Assembly: GCA_937931645.1 (NCBI GenBank) | Contig: CALHAR010000004.1 | Location: 1 to 64,000 of the forward strand | From: an uncultured Alphaproteobacteria bacterium | GTDB taxonomy: Bacteria; Pseudomonadota; Alphaproteobacteria; Micavibrionales; Micavibrionaceae | Direction: 5' to 3' | Length of the DNA stretch: 64,000 nucleotides | Shown: one piece after another, positions 38,041 to 45,989 of the stretch | Position numbering within the stretch: position 1 is the first letter of the stretch | Layout of the letters: every line of letters begins with the position of its first letter | The notes under the pieces: generated by a model | Seen by the model: the letters and a program-made list of their open reading frames with translations, nothing else | Told to the model about the DNA's origin: nothing | The model's database searches: none | Program-made: the position numbers and the translations under genes

Positions 38041-39078
38041 TTACGCCCCTGCCAGAGAAACACCCATATGATTCAGTGTTTCATAAGTGATACCACGTGA
38101 TGCTAAACCGTTTTTCAACTGATAAGAGTTAATAGCATCCATTGTTGAACTACCTAACTTACCATCAACAGCAAGGTTATATCCTTTTGCATTTAAGCCA
38201 CGTTGAATCTGCATGATAGCCGCTGTGCTTAAATTTGTTTCACACAAGATACGACGCCATTCCCAGCTCTCAGACTTAATAATATTTTGCGATGTGATTG
38301 TATCAAACTGTGCAGGAATTGTTTTATATTGCGGCTTTTCTGGCGACACTAAAACACGTTTTTCAATCGTTTTATATTCCGCTGGCTCTTCAACAAGACA
38401 AAGAATCTCACCCGTTACTTCATTTACTTTCGTAATTGGGCCATGACCGGCTTTCCAATATTGGCGCGCTTCTTTAACCTTCACACGTTCTGTCGTAATT
38501 TCATATTTTGCTGGAATAATACGGTCTAAAACTTTTTGCTCTTCAGATACTTGGAAACGCTCTGTTTTTGTTTCCGTTACCGCAGGGATTAGAACCTTCG
38601 CATAGCACTCACCAGGCTTCGCATTCGGTGGAATATCGCCCGTTGCGCCAGATGGTAACGCCGGCGTTGTTGACGCTGACACAACATCTGTCGTGTTGTT
38701 TGTTGCAATGCTAGAAACGCGCTGCGTTGTAACAGGCTCTTTCATCGTTACTGTTTTCATCGGTTGACCATCGACAGAAACTTTTTGTGTAACCGTTTTT
38801 GCCTCAGGAACATCAATCGCTTCAGCAAGCGTTTCGCCAATCTTTACCTCTGTCACCGCATCAACTTTTTCTGTTGTGCTCGCTTTAACAGTTTCAATTT
38901 TGGCTTTCGCTGTTTCTTCGGCAACTGTTTTAGCAACTTGCGTTGTACCAGAATTATTGACGATAATATCATCGCGTGTACCAAGGTAACCGACCTCGTC
39001 TGACCCTAAACCACTGTTACAAGCTGATAAAGCAACAGCCGCAACTGCCACCATTAATAAAGAATTTAAATTACGCAT
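38041..39078 (-). CDS. Lipoprotein with degenerate repeats and a C-terminal peptidoglycan-binding domain
   Basis: A 345-residue protein. The signal ends in the lipobox LSAC. A Thr/Val/Glu-rich stretch is followed by several degenerate repeats around PAKYEITTERVKVKEARQYW, PAEYKTIEKRVLVSPEKPQY and PAQFDTIT, then a Trp-rich junction (SWEWRRILCETN) and a peptidoglycan-binding helix bundle (AAIMQIQRGLNAKGYNLAVD). It probably ties the outer membrane to the cell wall. The ATG at 39078 has an AAGGGA site; a TTG at 39099 is in frame. It sits inside the secF/Mth938 neighbourhood, where it is unusual. Confidence 0.78.
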   Translation of the reverse strand: MRNLNSLLMVAVAAVALSACNSGLGSDEVGYLGTRDDIIVNNSGTTQVAKTVAEETAKAKIETVKASTTEKVDAVTEVKIGETLAEAIDVPEAKTVTQKVSVDGQPMKTVTMKEPVTTQRVSSIATNNTTDVVSASTTPALPSGATGDIPPNAKPGECYAKVLIPAVTETKTERFQVSEEQKVLDRIIPAKYEITTERVKVKEARQYWKAGHGPITKVNEVTGEILCLVEEPAEYKTIEKRVLVSPEKPQYKTIPAQFDTITSQNIIKSESWEWRRILCETNLSTAAIMQIQRGLNAKGYNLAVDGKLGSSTMDAINSYQLKNGLASRGITYETLNHMGVSLAGA

Positions 39079-39151
39079 GGATTTTTCCCTTTTGGACAAT
39101 TATTAATTTTCTAACGCCCAATAAACCCGATATAGACAATAGAATCAAGCT

Positions 39152-40084
39152 TTAAGCTGATTCTGCTTCGGTTTTGGCGGGGGTTGCACTTCCCCTTCTG
39201 ATGTTAAGGAAAGTCAAAACAGGTGATGCCACAAAGACAGAAGAATATGTTCCAATAAGAATACCGAAAATCAAAGCATTCACAAACCCACGGATTACTT
39301 CGCCGCCAAAGGTCCACAGCGCCAGTAACGCCAATAACGTCGTGATAGATGTCATTAAGGTTCGTGATAATGTTTGGTTAATAGCATTATTAAGAAGTTC
39401 GAAAATTGGCATCTTCTTAAATTTACGTAAATTCTCACGGATACGGTCAAACACCACCACCGTGTCGTTAATGGAATAACCCGCAATCATCAAAATCGCT
39501 GCCACTGTTGATAGGTTAAATTCCATTTGTGTCAACGCAAACAATCCAACCGTTGCAATAGCATCATGCATCAACGCGATAATCGCCGCGATACTAAACT
39601 GCCATTCAAATCGAAACCAAATATACGCTAACATCCCAAGGATAGAAAATAAAACCGCATATAATCCCTGTTTCTTTAACTCTTTCCCAACTTGTGGACC
39701 AACAAATTCAACACGGCGATAATCAACAGTTTCAAACTTGTCGTTCAAATAAGCTTTTAACGTCAACAAAGCTTCGTTTTGCACCTCAACGCCGCCTTCT
39801 TGTTCTGGCATACGGATAAGAAGATCATCTGGCGCTCCAAATTCTTGTAAAGACATCGCGCCCAACTCTAAGTCATTTAAACCATTACGAAGGTCACCCA
39901 AATCTGGCGTAGACGGTGTGACTTTAATCTCCACCAATGTTCCACCAGTGAAATCAATCCCATAATTTAACCCCTTGGTCATCAGCAAGCTTATCGAGGC
40001 AATCAGCAAAAGCCCTGAAAACACAAACGCGATATAGCGCATCGCAATGAAGTTTATTTTTGTATCTGTTGGAAATATTTTCAT
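39152..40084 (-). CDS. secF: Protein translocase subunit SecF
   Basis: A 310-residue inner-membrane protein with six membrane segments. Marks: GIDFTGGTLVEIKV after the first segment, VEFVGPQVGKELKKQG, AGYSINDTVVVFDRIRENLR and LNNAINQTLSRTLMTSITTL. SecDF uses the proton motive force to pull preproteins across the membrane. It follows secD with a 14-bp gap. Confidence 0.97.
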   Translation of the reverse strand: MKIFPTDTKINFIAMRYIAFVFSGLLLIASISLLMTKGLNYGIDFTGGTLVEIKVTPSTPDLGDLRNGLNDLELGAMSLQEFGAPDDLLIRMPEQEGGVEVQNEALLTLKAYLNDKFETVDYRRVEFVGPQVGKELKKQGLYAVLFSILGMLAYIWFRFEWQFSIAAIIALMHDAIATVGLFALTQMEFNLSTVAAILMIAGYSINDTVVVFDRIRENLRKFKKMPIFELLNNAINQTLSRTLMTSITTLLALLALWTFGGEVIRGFVNALIFGILIGTYSSVFVASPVLTFLNIRRGSATPAKTEAESA

Positions 40085-40098
40085 GTTACTTTTTTCTA

Positions 40099-41649
40099 TT
40101 AAATCTTTAGTTCAGTTGGTTTATGTTTTTGCAACCACATGACAACCAAAAGGCGTGTCACCATAATGGCGCTAAAGAATGACGTCATAATTCCAATACC
40201 CAATGTCACGGAGAATCCTTTAATAGGCCCTGTACCAAATGAATATAAAATCATCGCCGCAATTAACGTGGTTAAGTTCGAGTCAATAATTGTGCCCATG
40301 GCGCGACTAAACCCGGCATCAACCGCCGACATGACAGAGCGACCATTCACCAGCTCTTCTTTAATCCGTTCAAATATCAAAACATTCGCATCAACCGCCA
40401 TACCAATGGTCAACACAATACCCGCAATACCCGGTAACGTCAGTGTCGCCTGCAGACTAGAAAGCAACGCAAAGATAAGCGCCACATTTACCAACAACGC
40501 CCCACTGGCATAAACACCAAAGCGCCCATAGCTAATCAACATAAAGATTAAGACACCAACCAAACCAATAATACTGGCTATTTTACCTGCCTCGACTGAA
40601 TCCGCCCCCAATGATGGACCAACGGTACGTTCTTCCAATATGTTTAACGGCGCAGGCAACGCCCCTGCCCGTAATAACAACGCTAAATCATTGGCTTCTT
40701 TTAATGAAAAACTTCCTGAAATTTGTCCTTGGCCACCACAAATAGGTTCACGAATAACAGGCGCGCTAATCACTTCCCCATCTAAGACAATCGCGAATAA
40801 ACGGTTTACATTTTCACGGCTTAACGTACAAAATTTCTTCGCACCTACCGTATTAAACCTGAACGAAACCGCAGGCTGTCCATTTTGGTCAGCTGAATAT
40901 TGCGCGCTATCCAGCATATCTCCTGTTATTTCTGCGCGGCGCAATACATTAATAGGCGGGCCATCATTATTTACCATCGGCAACGTCATACTGCCGGCGC
41001 TACGGCTACCGCCCTGGTCAACAAGGTGAAAACCCAACTTCGCCGTTGTCCCTAGCAAGTCTTTAATCTCCTGCGGGTCATCCAGTCCCGGCAACTGCAC
41101 CAAGATACGCGTATCACCCTGACGTTGAATGGCTGGCTCTTTGGTTCCTGTTTCATCAATACGGCGACGTACAATTTCAATAGATTGATTAATTGTCTGA
41201 TCTTGAATTTCCTTGATCATGACATCGGAATATTTTGCTTCAACAACATCACCCTTCACGCTGATTTCTAAATCACGCTCAATATCACGAATAATTTTCT
41301 TTAACTTATCTACATCTTCGCCATCGCGCATGGTAATCACCACACCATTTTCAATATCTTTAAGACGCTTATAGCCAATTTTTTCTTTCCGCATTTCAGG
41401 GCGCAACGCACTGACCAAACCTTCGCTACGCTCTTTCATGACCGTGCTTAAATCAACCTCTAACAACAGGTGCGATCCCCCTTGTAGGTCCAGTCCTAAA
41501 TTCACTGTTTTGTTTGGAAATATTGCAGGTAAATTATTTTCTACAAACCCGCGTGCGCCACTACCTATAACGTTTGGCAGGCTATACAACACGGCAAGCG
41601 CACACACAACGGCAACTAAAATCTTTTTCCAACGGGCAATATGTATCAT
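40099..41649 (-). CDS. secD: Protein translocase subunit SecD
   Basis: A 516-residue protein with one N-terminal membrane segment, a large periplasmic region (P1 head) and five C-terminal segments. Marks: NLGLDLQGGSHLLLEVDL, RRRIDETGTKEPAIQRQGD, RILVQLPGLDDPQEIKDLLG, and GMAVDANVLIFERIKEEL. It partners SecF. The 104-bp gap to yajC contains a palindromic repeat that does not disturb the coding frame. Confidence 0.97.
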   Translation of the reverse strand: MIHIARWKKILVAVVCALAVLYSLPNVIGSGARGFVENNLPAIFPNKTVNLGLDLQGGSHLLLEVDLSTVMKERSEGLVSALRPEMRKEKIGYKRLKDIENGVVITMRDGEDVDKLKKIIRDIERDLEISVKGDVVEAKYSDVMIKEIQDQTINQSIEIVRRRIDETGTKEPAIQRQGDTRILVQLPGLDDPQEIKDLLGTTAKLGFHLVDQGGSRSAGSMTLPMVNNDGPPINVLRRAEITGDMLDSAQYSADQNGQPAVSFRFNTVGAKKFCTLSRENVNRLFAIVLDGEVISAPVIREPICGGQGQISGSFSLKEANDLALLLRAGALPAPLNILEERTVGPSLGADSVEAGKIASIIGLVGVLIFMLISYGRFGVYASGALLVNVALIFALLSSLQATLTLPGIAGIVLTIGMAVDANVLIFERIKEELVNGRSVMSAVDAGFSRAMGTIIDSNLTTLIAAMILYSFGTGPIKGFSVTLGIGIMTSFFSAIMVTRLLVVMWLQKHKPTELKI

Positions 41650-41675
41650 GGTTATTACTTCCTAAAATGCCTGAT

Positions 41676-41743
41676 TGTCATCCCGAGCATAGTCGAGGGA
41701 TCTTTAAGATTCCTCCGCTCCCTTACGGTTTATCAAAATGACA
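41676..41743. repeat. Palindromic intergenic element between yajC and secD
   Basis: The segment begins TGTCATCCCGAGC and ends AATGACA, giving 6-bp terminal inverted repeats (TGTCAT/ATGACA). Inside, GAGGGATCTT pairs with AAGATTCCTC. This is the style of small palindromic elements found between genes in many bacteria. It lies within the yajC-secD transcript, where it would fold into a hairpin. Confidence 0.65.
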
Positions 41744-41753
41744 GTGTCATTTA

Positions 41754-42137
41754 TTATTTTTTTGTATCTTTCTTATCGTCTTTTTTCTCATCTAAGATAT
41801 CAGACAATGTATGGCGCAAGGCTGTCACTTTCGTACCGTTCCCCAAATCAACTTCAACTTCCGTGTCGCTCGTTAGTTTTGAAATTTTACCAACCAAACC
41901 ACCGGCGGTTGAAACCTTGTTACCAACCTTTAATCCATCCATCATTTCTCTATGCTGCTGCAATCTTTTTTGCTGTGGTTTAATCAACAAAATGTAAAAC
42001 ATCGCCACAAGAACAAGGATCAACCCCATATTCCACATAAACGCACTCGTCGCACTTGGTGCTTCTGGAAGGGCAGCTGCGGTCTCCGCCGTAATTTCCG
42101 CACTCACTTCTTGGGCATAAGCCATTGAAATCAACAT
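41754..42137 (-). CDS. yajC: Sec translocase accessory subunit YajC
   Basis: A 127-residue protein with an N-terminal region resembling a signal, one membrane segment (about residues 35-52) and the family pattern LIKPQQKRLQQHREMMDGLK, then GNKVSTAGGLVGKISKL. The C-terminus is Lys/Asp-rich. It is the first gene of yajC-secD-secF and is divergent from the DUF815 ATPase gene. Confidence 0.95.
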   Translation of the reverse strand: MLISMAYAQEVSAEITAETAAALPEAPSATSAFMWNMGLILVLVAMFYILLIKPQQKRLQQHREMMDGLKVGNKVSTAGGLVGKISKLTSDTEVEVDLGNGTKVTALRHTLSDILDEKKDDKKDTKK

Positions 42138-42223
42138 TTTTTATGTTCCTTTTTTTCTTTGTTTGAATAACGTTTAGGACTATAAAGGCTGAGACCATAA
42201 AGGCAAGAGAAGGCCATAAGAAT

Positions 42224-43096
42224 ATGATAAATGATTCACAATTTTACGCTTTAGAATCTCTGTTAACTCGCATTGCAGAAACATTAGACATCAATGCAGG
42301 CCGCGGCGATATTTACAAACCCTCTGACTGGGGTGAAACCACTTCATGGCTCTGGCAAGCCAATAATATGTCATTAAAAGCCGTCTATAAAACCGATAGC
42401 ATCCCTCTGGATCTTTTAATCGGAATAGATGATCAAGCAAAAACACTGATGGATAACACGATCCAATTCGCCAAAGGTCACTCTGCTAACAATGCTCTTT
42501 TATGGGGTGCGCGTGGCACGGGTAAAAGCTCGTTGATAAAAGCCATTCATAACAAGTTAGATGATGATCCGACCTTACCTCTTCATTTAATAGAAATTTA
42601 CCGTGAAGATTTACAAACGTTATCTGGGCTTCTTGATATATTAAGAAGCGAACCTAAAATTCGTTTTATCCTTTATTGCGATGATTTATCTTTTGATGAA
42701 TATGACAGCTCTTATAAAAGTTTAAAGGCTGTTCTTGATGGGGGCATCGAAGGCCGCCCTGAAAATGTTATTATATATGCTACGTCAAACCGTCGTCACT
42801 TATTACCAAGAAAAATGATAGAGAATGAAAGCAGCGAAGCTGGTGGTGCTATTCACAAATCTGAAAGTATGGAAGAAAAAGTATCTCTCTCTGATCGCTT
42901 TGGCCTGTGGTTGGGTTTTTACAGCATAGACCAAGAAAACTATCTAAAAATTGTCAATGGTTACGCCAAACATTATAGGTTAAAAGTCAAAGATAAAGAG
43001 GCCTTAGAATGGGCGACAACCCGTGGAAACCGCTCTGGCCGTGTTGCCTATCAATTCATCCAACATATGGCTGGGCAACAAGAAAAGACGCTTTAG
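42224..43096 (+). CDS. AAA+ ATPase of the DUF815 family
   Basis: A 290-residue P-loop ATPase. Walker A is GARGTGKSS (95-103), Walker B IRFILYCDDLSFD, then a sensor-like VIIYATSNRRHLLPR and the C-terminal lid with ATTRGNRSGRVAYQFIQH. DUF815 proteins are conserved in alphaproteobacteria and often placed beside yajC; their role is unknown. It is divergent from yajC across 86 bp. Confidence 0.9.
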   Translation: MINDSQFYALESLLTRIAETLDINAGRGDIYKPSDWGETTSWLWQANNMSLKAVYKTDSIPLDLLIGIDDQAKTLMDNTIQFAKGHSANNALLWGARGTGKSSLIKAIHNKLDDDPTLPLHLIEIYREDLQTLSGLLDILRSEPKIRFILYCDDLSFDEYDSSYKSLKAVLDGGIEGRPENVIIYATSNRRHLLPRKMIENESSEAGGAIHKSESMEEKVSLSDRFGLWLGFYSIDQENYLKIVNGYAKHYRLKVKDKEALEWATTRGNRSGRVAYQFIQHMAGQQEKTL

Positions 43097-43112
43097 TAAG
43101 GTTTATATTTCT

Positions 43113-43235
43113 CTATTTCAAAACTTTCATCGGATAAATTTTCTTTGAAAATCTTGACCCTGCATCTAAACGTCTTTCTACTTCGTCTAAACTAATATAT
43201 TCATGGTTTATTTGTTGCTTAAAAAGTCCAAACAT
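43113..43235 (-). CDS. Small ORF, 40 aa (third of a row of three)
   Basis: An ATG at 43235 with a ribosome-binding site (AGGTGAGG) that overlaps the stop of the preceding ORF (7-bp gap). The product is amphipathic, containing HEYISLDEVERRLDAGSRF, with a basic C-terminus. It is unrecognised. The coupling and the Shine-Dalgarno site support real translation. Confidence 0.5.
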   Translation of the reverse strand: MFGLFKQQINHEYISLDEVERRLDAGSRFSKKIYPMKVLK

Positions 43236-43242
43236 ATCAACC

Positions 43243-43359
43243 TCACCTTTTTCTGCTTTGTTTTGAATTTACATCTTTGGCTATCTTCACACGCCGTCTT
43301 AACTTCTCTACTTGCATGTCTAAACCACCATAATAATCATTATCATTTGTAAACTTCAT
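43243..43359 (-). CDS. Small ORF, 38 aa (second of three)
   Basis: An ATG at 43359 with the strong site GGAGGA eight bases upstream. The product has an acidic start (FTNDNDYYGGLDMQ) and a very basic end (VEKLRRRVKIAKD followed by SKQSRKR). It is not recognised. It overlaps the ribosome-binding site of the next ORF, which suggests coupled translation. Confidence 0.5.
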   Translation of the reverse strand: MKFTNDNDYYGGLDMQVEKLRRRVKIAKDVNSKQSRKR

Positions 43360-43423
43360 AATATATCCTCCGTCTTGTTTAAATGAATTAAACTGTTTTT
43401 TATTGTATTAAAAACTTTGCTTA

Positions 43424-43552
43424 TTAAAAGTCTTGACTCATTCTGTTTAAAGAACGAATACCTTCAATGCGTAAAATAGCACGTGTCAGTTTCTGCACAT
43501 CAGTACGCGCATAAACAGAACTCTCTCTAATTTGTGGAATATCGTGATACAT
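43424..43552 (-). CDS. Small ORF, 42 aa (first of three)
   Basis: An ATG at 43552 with AAAAGGAAAAA just upstream. The product includes VYARTDVQKLTRAILRIEGI and RSLNRMSQDF, a mostly helical, basic peptide. It is not recognised; a loose likeness to small Arg-rich DUF1127-type peptides is not strong enough to name it. It is transcribed away from the lipoprotein gene at 43757. Confidence 0.5.
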   Translation of the reverse strand: MYHDIPQIRESSVYARTDVQKLTRAILRIEGIRSLNRMSQDF

Positions 43553-43756
43553 GGGTTTTTCCTTTTATTAATTTTTGTTGTGTTAAACATTTCTAATGTA
43601 AATATCTTCGATAGCTCTTCGCGCAAAGTTACAATCCATAAAAATTCGCATTCTAAAGATGAAAAAATTTACACATATTTGTTTTTATAATTATATTGAC
43701 ATAATTGAAAAAAATATGTACATAATCCAATAAAATAAATAGAAGAGAAACAAACC

Positions 43757-44098
43757 ATGAAACCACTATCTGGCGCGATCATTGGCTTAGCAATAGTATT
43801 TACGGGATGCACAGAACATCAATCGCCGTTAGAGAGACCTAATAGTGTTTCGGTTAGCAGAGACCCTTATGATCCAAAACGACCAGATGTAGAACTACAC
43901 CATAGCGTCGATAACTCCCAAGATTGCCGGATGATTACAAGGCTATTAGCAGAACTTTCTGGAGAGGCAAAAATGCAGTGCAATCCTGCAGGACAACTAG
44001 CCTCTGCATGGCATTGCACATATTCTGAGGCCAAAGATGAAGCTTCCTGTCATGGCGGTAGTAACATGAATTCCCTCCATACCCCAACGCTAGATTAA
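43757..44098 (+). CDS. Small predicted lipoprotein
   Basis: A 113-residue protein with a type II signal sequence (lipobox FTGC, Cys18). The mature part has four more Cys, which suggests disulfides in the periplasm, and a short central helix. An AAGAGAAAC site precedes the ATG. It is convergent with the LysM/M23 gene 4 bp away. The local DNA upstream is more AT-rich than the window. No function is known. Confidence 0.65.
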   Translation: MKPLSGAIIGLAIVFTGCTEHQSPLERPNSVSVSRDPYDPKRPDVELHHSVDNSQDCRMITRLLAELSGEAKMQCNPAGQLASAWHCTYSEAKDEASCHGGSNMNSLHTPTLD

Positions 44099-44102
44099 TA
44101 AA

Positions 44103-45188
44103 TTACAGATATTTATTAGGGTCTAACGGTGTTGAGCCTTTACGGATTTCAAAATGAAGCTGTGGTGTATCGACCTGTCCTGTTGACCCAACCGTCCCAA
44201 TAGATTGCCCGCGGACCACTTTTGCGCCACGCTTAATAAGCGTTTTATCCAAATGCGCATAGGCACTCATAATTTTATTTTCATGGCGGATAAGCACAAG
44301 ATTGCCATAGCCTTCTAAATCATCACCATTATAAACCACCACGCCATTCTCTGCCGCCCGCACAGGACTACCCCGCGCTGCTTTAATATTAATACCGTCA
44401 TTCATCAGGCCATTGGCTTTAGGGCCAAAGTTAGAAATTACTTTTCCATCAACAGGGCGCATATATTTACCCGCTCCCGATAACTTTGGCGTGGATTTAG
44501 GAATTTTAACCTTACTATTCACCGACGCTTTTTGCACTGTTGCCTGTTGCGCTGTAGAATTTGTTACTTCTGGTTTTCTTAATCTTGCCGCTTCTTGCAA
44601 TGTTGAATTGTTTTTTTCAACCACACCAGATGATTGCGTGTTTAACGCTTCTCTATCGACTGATCCCAAACGTGCCGTTTGTACGGGGTTTCCTGTCACG
44701 GTTGACGACCCTTGAGCTTGAGGAGGCGTTGTACCTTGCGTCACAATGTTTTGAATAACCGCATTTTGTACCGTGGCCCGCTGCCCTTCAGACGTTGGTA
44801 GTCGCAGACTTTGGCCTGCTGGCAAATTATAAGGCGGCTGCAAACTATTAAGCTGCACCAACCTACTCGGGCTTATCTCATACATATGTGCGATTGTTTC
44901 AACCGTGTCGCCCTCACCCACCAAATGCTCGTTCGGCGGCGGTAGTTTCATGCGATAGCCTGTATTCAAAATATATGGCGCTTGAATATTATTCAGCGTA
45001 ATAATCTCACGTATAGGCAACTGATAATTCTGCGCAATCGTATAAACCGTGTCGCCTGGTAAAACTGTATGCACGCCGACACTCCCCGCCCCTTTTTCAA
45101 CACCATAGGTATTAAAAACCGCTGGCTCTTGCGAACACGCACTTATCGACACTGTCATTAAAGCAAGAAGGAGAGTCTTTTTCATCAC
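44103..45188 (-). CDS. NlpD/DipM-like lipoprotein: two LysM domains and a degenerate M23 (LytM) domain
   Basis: A 361-residue lipoprotein (lipobox ISAC). LysM 1 (HTVLPGDTVYTIAQNYQLP) and LysM 2 (HLVGEGDTVETIAHMYEIS) bind peptidoglycan. The C-terminal LytM domain reads MNDGINIKAARGSPV, where active enzymes have HxGxD, so the first His and the Asp are replaced by Asn; SAYAHLD and LHFEIRKG remain. As in NlpD and EnvC, it is probably an activator of cell-separation amidases. It overlaps pcm by 4 bp. Confidence 0.9.
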   Translation of the reverse strand: MMKKTLLLALMTVSISACSQEPAVFNTYGVEKGAGSVGVHTVLPGDTVYTIAQNYQLPIREIITLNNIQAPYILNTGYRMKLPPPNEHLVGEGDTVETIAHMYEISPSRLVQLNSLQPPYNLPAGQSLRLPTSEGQRATVQNAVIQNIVTQGTTPPQAQGSSTVTGNPVQTARLGSVDREALNTQSSGVVEKNNSTLQEAARLRKPEVTNSTAQQATVQKASVNSKVKIPKSTPKLSGAGKYMRPVDGKVISNFGPKANGLMNDGINIKAARGSPVRAAENGVVVYNGDDLEGYGNLVLIRHENKIMSAYAHLDKTLIKRGAKVVRGQSIGTVGSTGQVDTPQLHFEIRKGSTPLDPNKYL

Positions 45189-45904
45189 GCCACTACCATT
45201 TCTTCTCTTGTGTCGTCACGCGCAATATCGGGTAGCAACGGCACAAAACGCACAGGCATAATATCTGATATAGAATACGTATCTTCAGACTCTTTCTTAT
45301 AACGTTTCAACATTTGCTTGCCACTCTCACCTACGGGCGCAACCATAATGCCGCCAACCTTTAATTGCTCTATCAACTTAGCGGGCGGTTTCTCCCGCGC
45401 CGCCGCCGTTACAATAATACGGTCAAAGGGGGCTTGCTCTATACCATGAATTTTAGGCCAACCGCGCATTCCATCACCACAAAGCGTCGTGATGTTACGC
45501 AAACCCAACTGTTTAAAATTTTCTTCGGCGTGACTATGTAACGGTTTATGCCGCTCAATCGTGTAAACACGCCGTACTATCTTGGACAACACGCACGCCT
45601 GATATCCCGTACCCGTTCCAATCTCTAAGGCTTTATGACGATCATTTAACTCCAGCGCTTCGGTCATTTTTGCCACGACAAAAGGCTGGCTGATGGTTTG
45701 CCCTAACCCAATCGGCACCGCAATATCTTCATAGGCTTGGTCTTGCATGGCTTGCGGAATGAAATGCTCACGCGGCACACGCTCAATCGCACTCAACACC
45801 GCCGTATCTTGAATCCCTGCTTTACGCAAAGACATGACCAATCTAATTTTTTTACTTTCGGCGGCGTTCACGGTATTTGGACTCCAAAGGATAATGGACT
45901 TCAT
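45185..45904 (-). CDS. pcm: Protein-L-isoaspartate O-methyltransferase
   Basis: Repairs isoaspartyl damage in proteins by SAM-dependent methylation. The 239-residue protein has VPREHFIPQAMQDQAYEDIA, the substrate loop IGLGQTISQPFVVAKM, and the SAM site ALEIGTGTGYQACVLSKI, then FDRIIVTAAAREKPPAKLIE. The pcm-M23 pairing is normal in alphaproteobacteria; the usual surE and serS neighbours are displaced (serS lies 2.5 kb away, surE is absent). An internal ATG at 45835 is a possible alternative start. Confidence 0.95.
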   Translation of the reverse strand: MKSIILWSPNTVNAAESKKIRLVMSLRKAGIQDTAVLSAIERVPREHFIPQAMQDQAYEDIAVPIGLGQTISQPFVVAKMTEALELNDRHKALEIGTGTGYQACVLSKIVRRVYTIERHKPLHSHAEENFKQLGLRNITTLCGDGMRGWPKIHGIEQAPFDRIIVTAAAREKPPAKLIEQLKVGGIMVAPVGESGKQMLKRYKKESEDTYSISDIMPVRFVPLLPDIARDDTREEMVVA

Positions 45905-45989
45905 AGACTTTAGAGTAATTTTACCTTGTTAAGAACCACTTCGCAAGCGTGATAAAACATCAAAAATGATAGATAAAGCCTTTATGGCG

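Noticed and set aside
41650..41753. Riboswitch or leader for secD
   Set aside because: The pairing is explained by a small palindromic element with terminal inverted repeats; no known aptamer pattern is visible.
43097..43756. Possible prophage or mobile remnant in the ORF-poor 660-bp region
   Set aside because: No integrase, att-like repeat or transposase fragment is seen; the region is better explained by three short ORFs and promoters.
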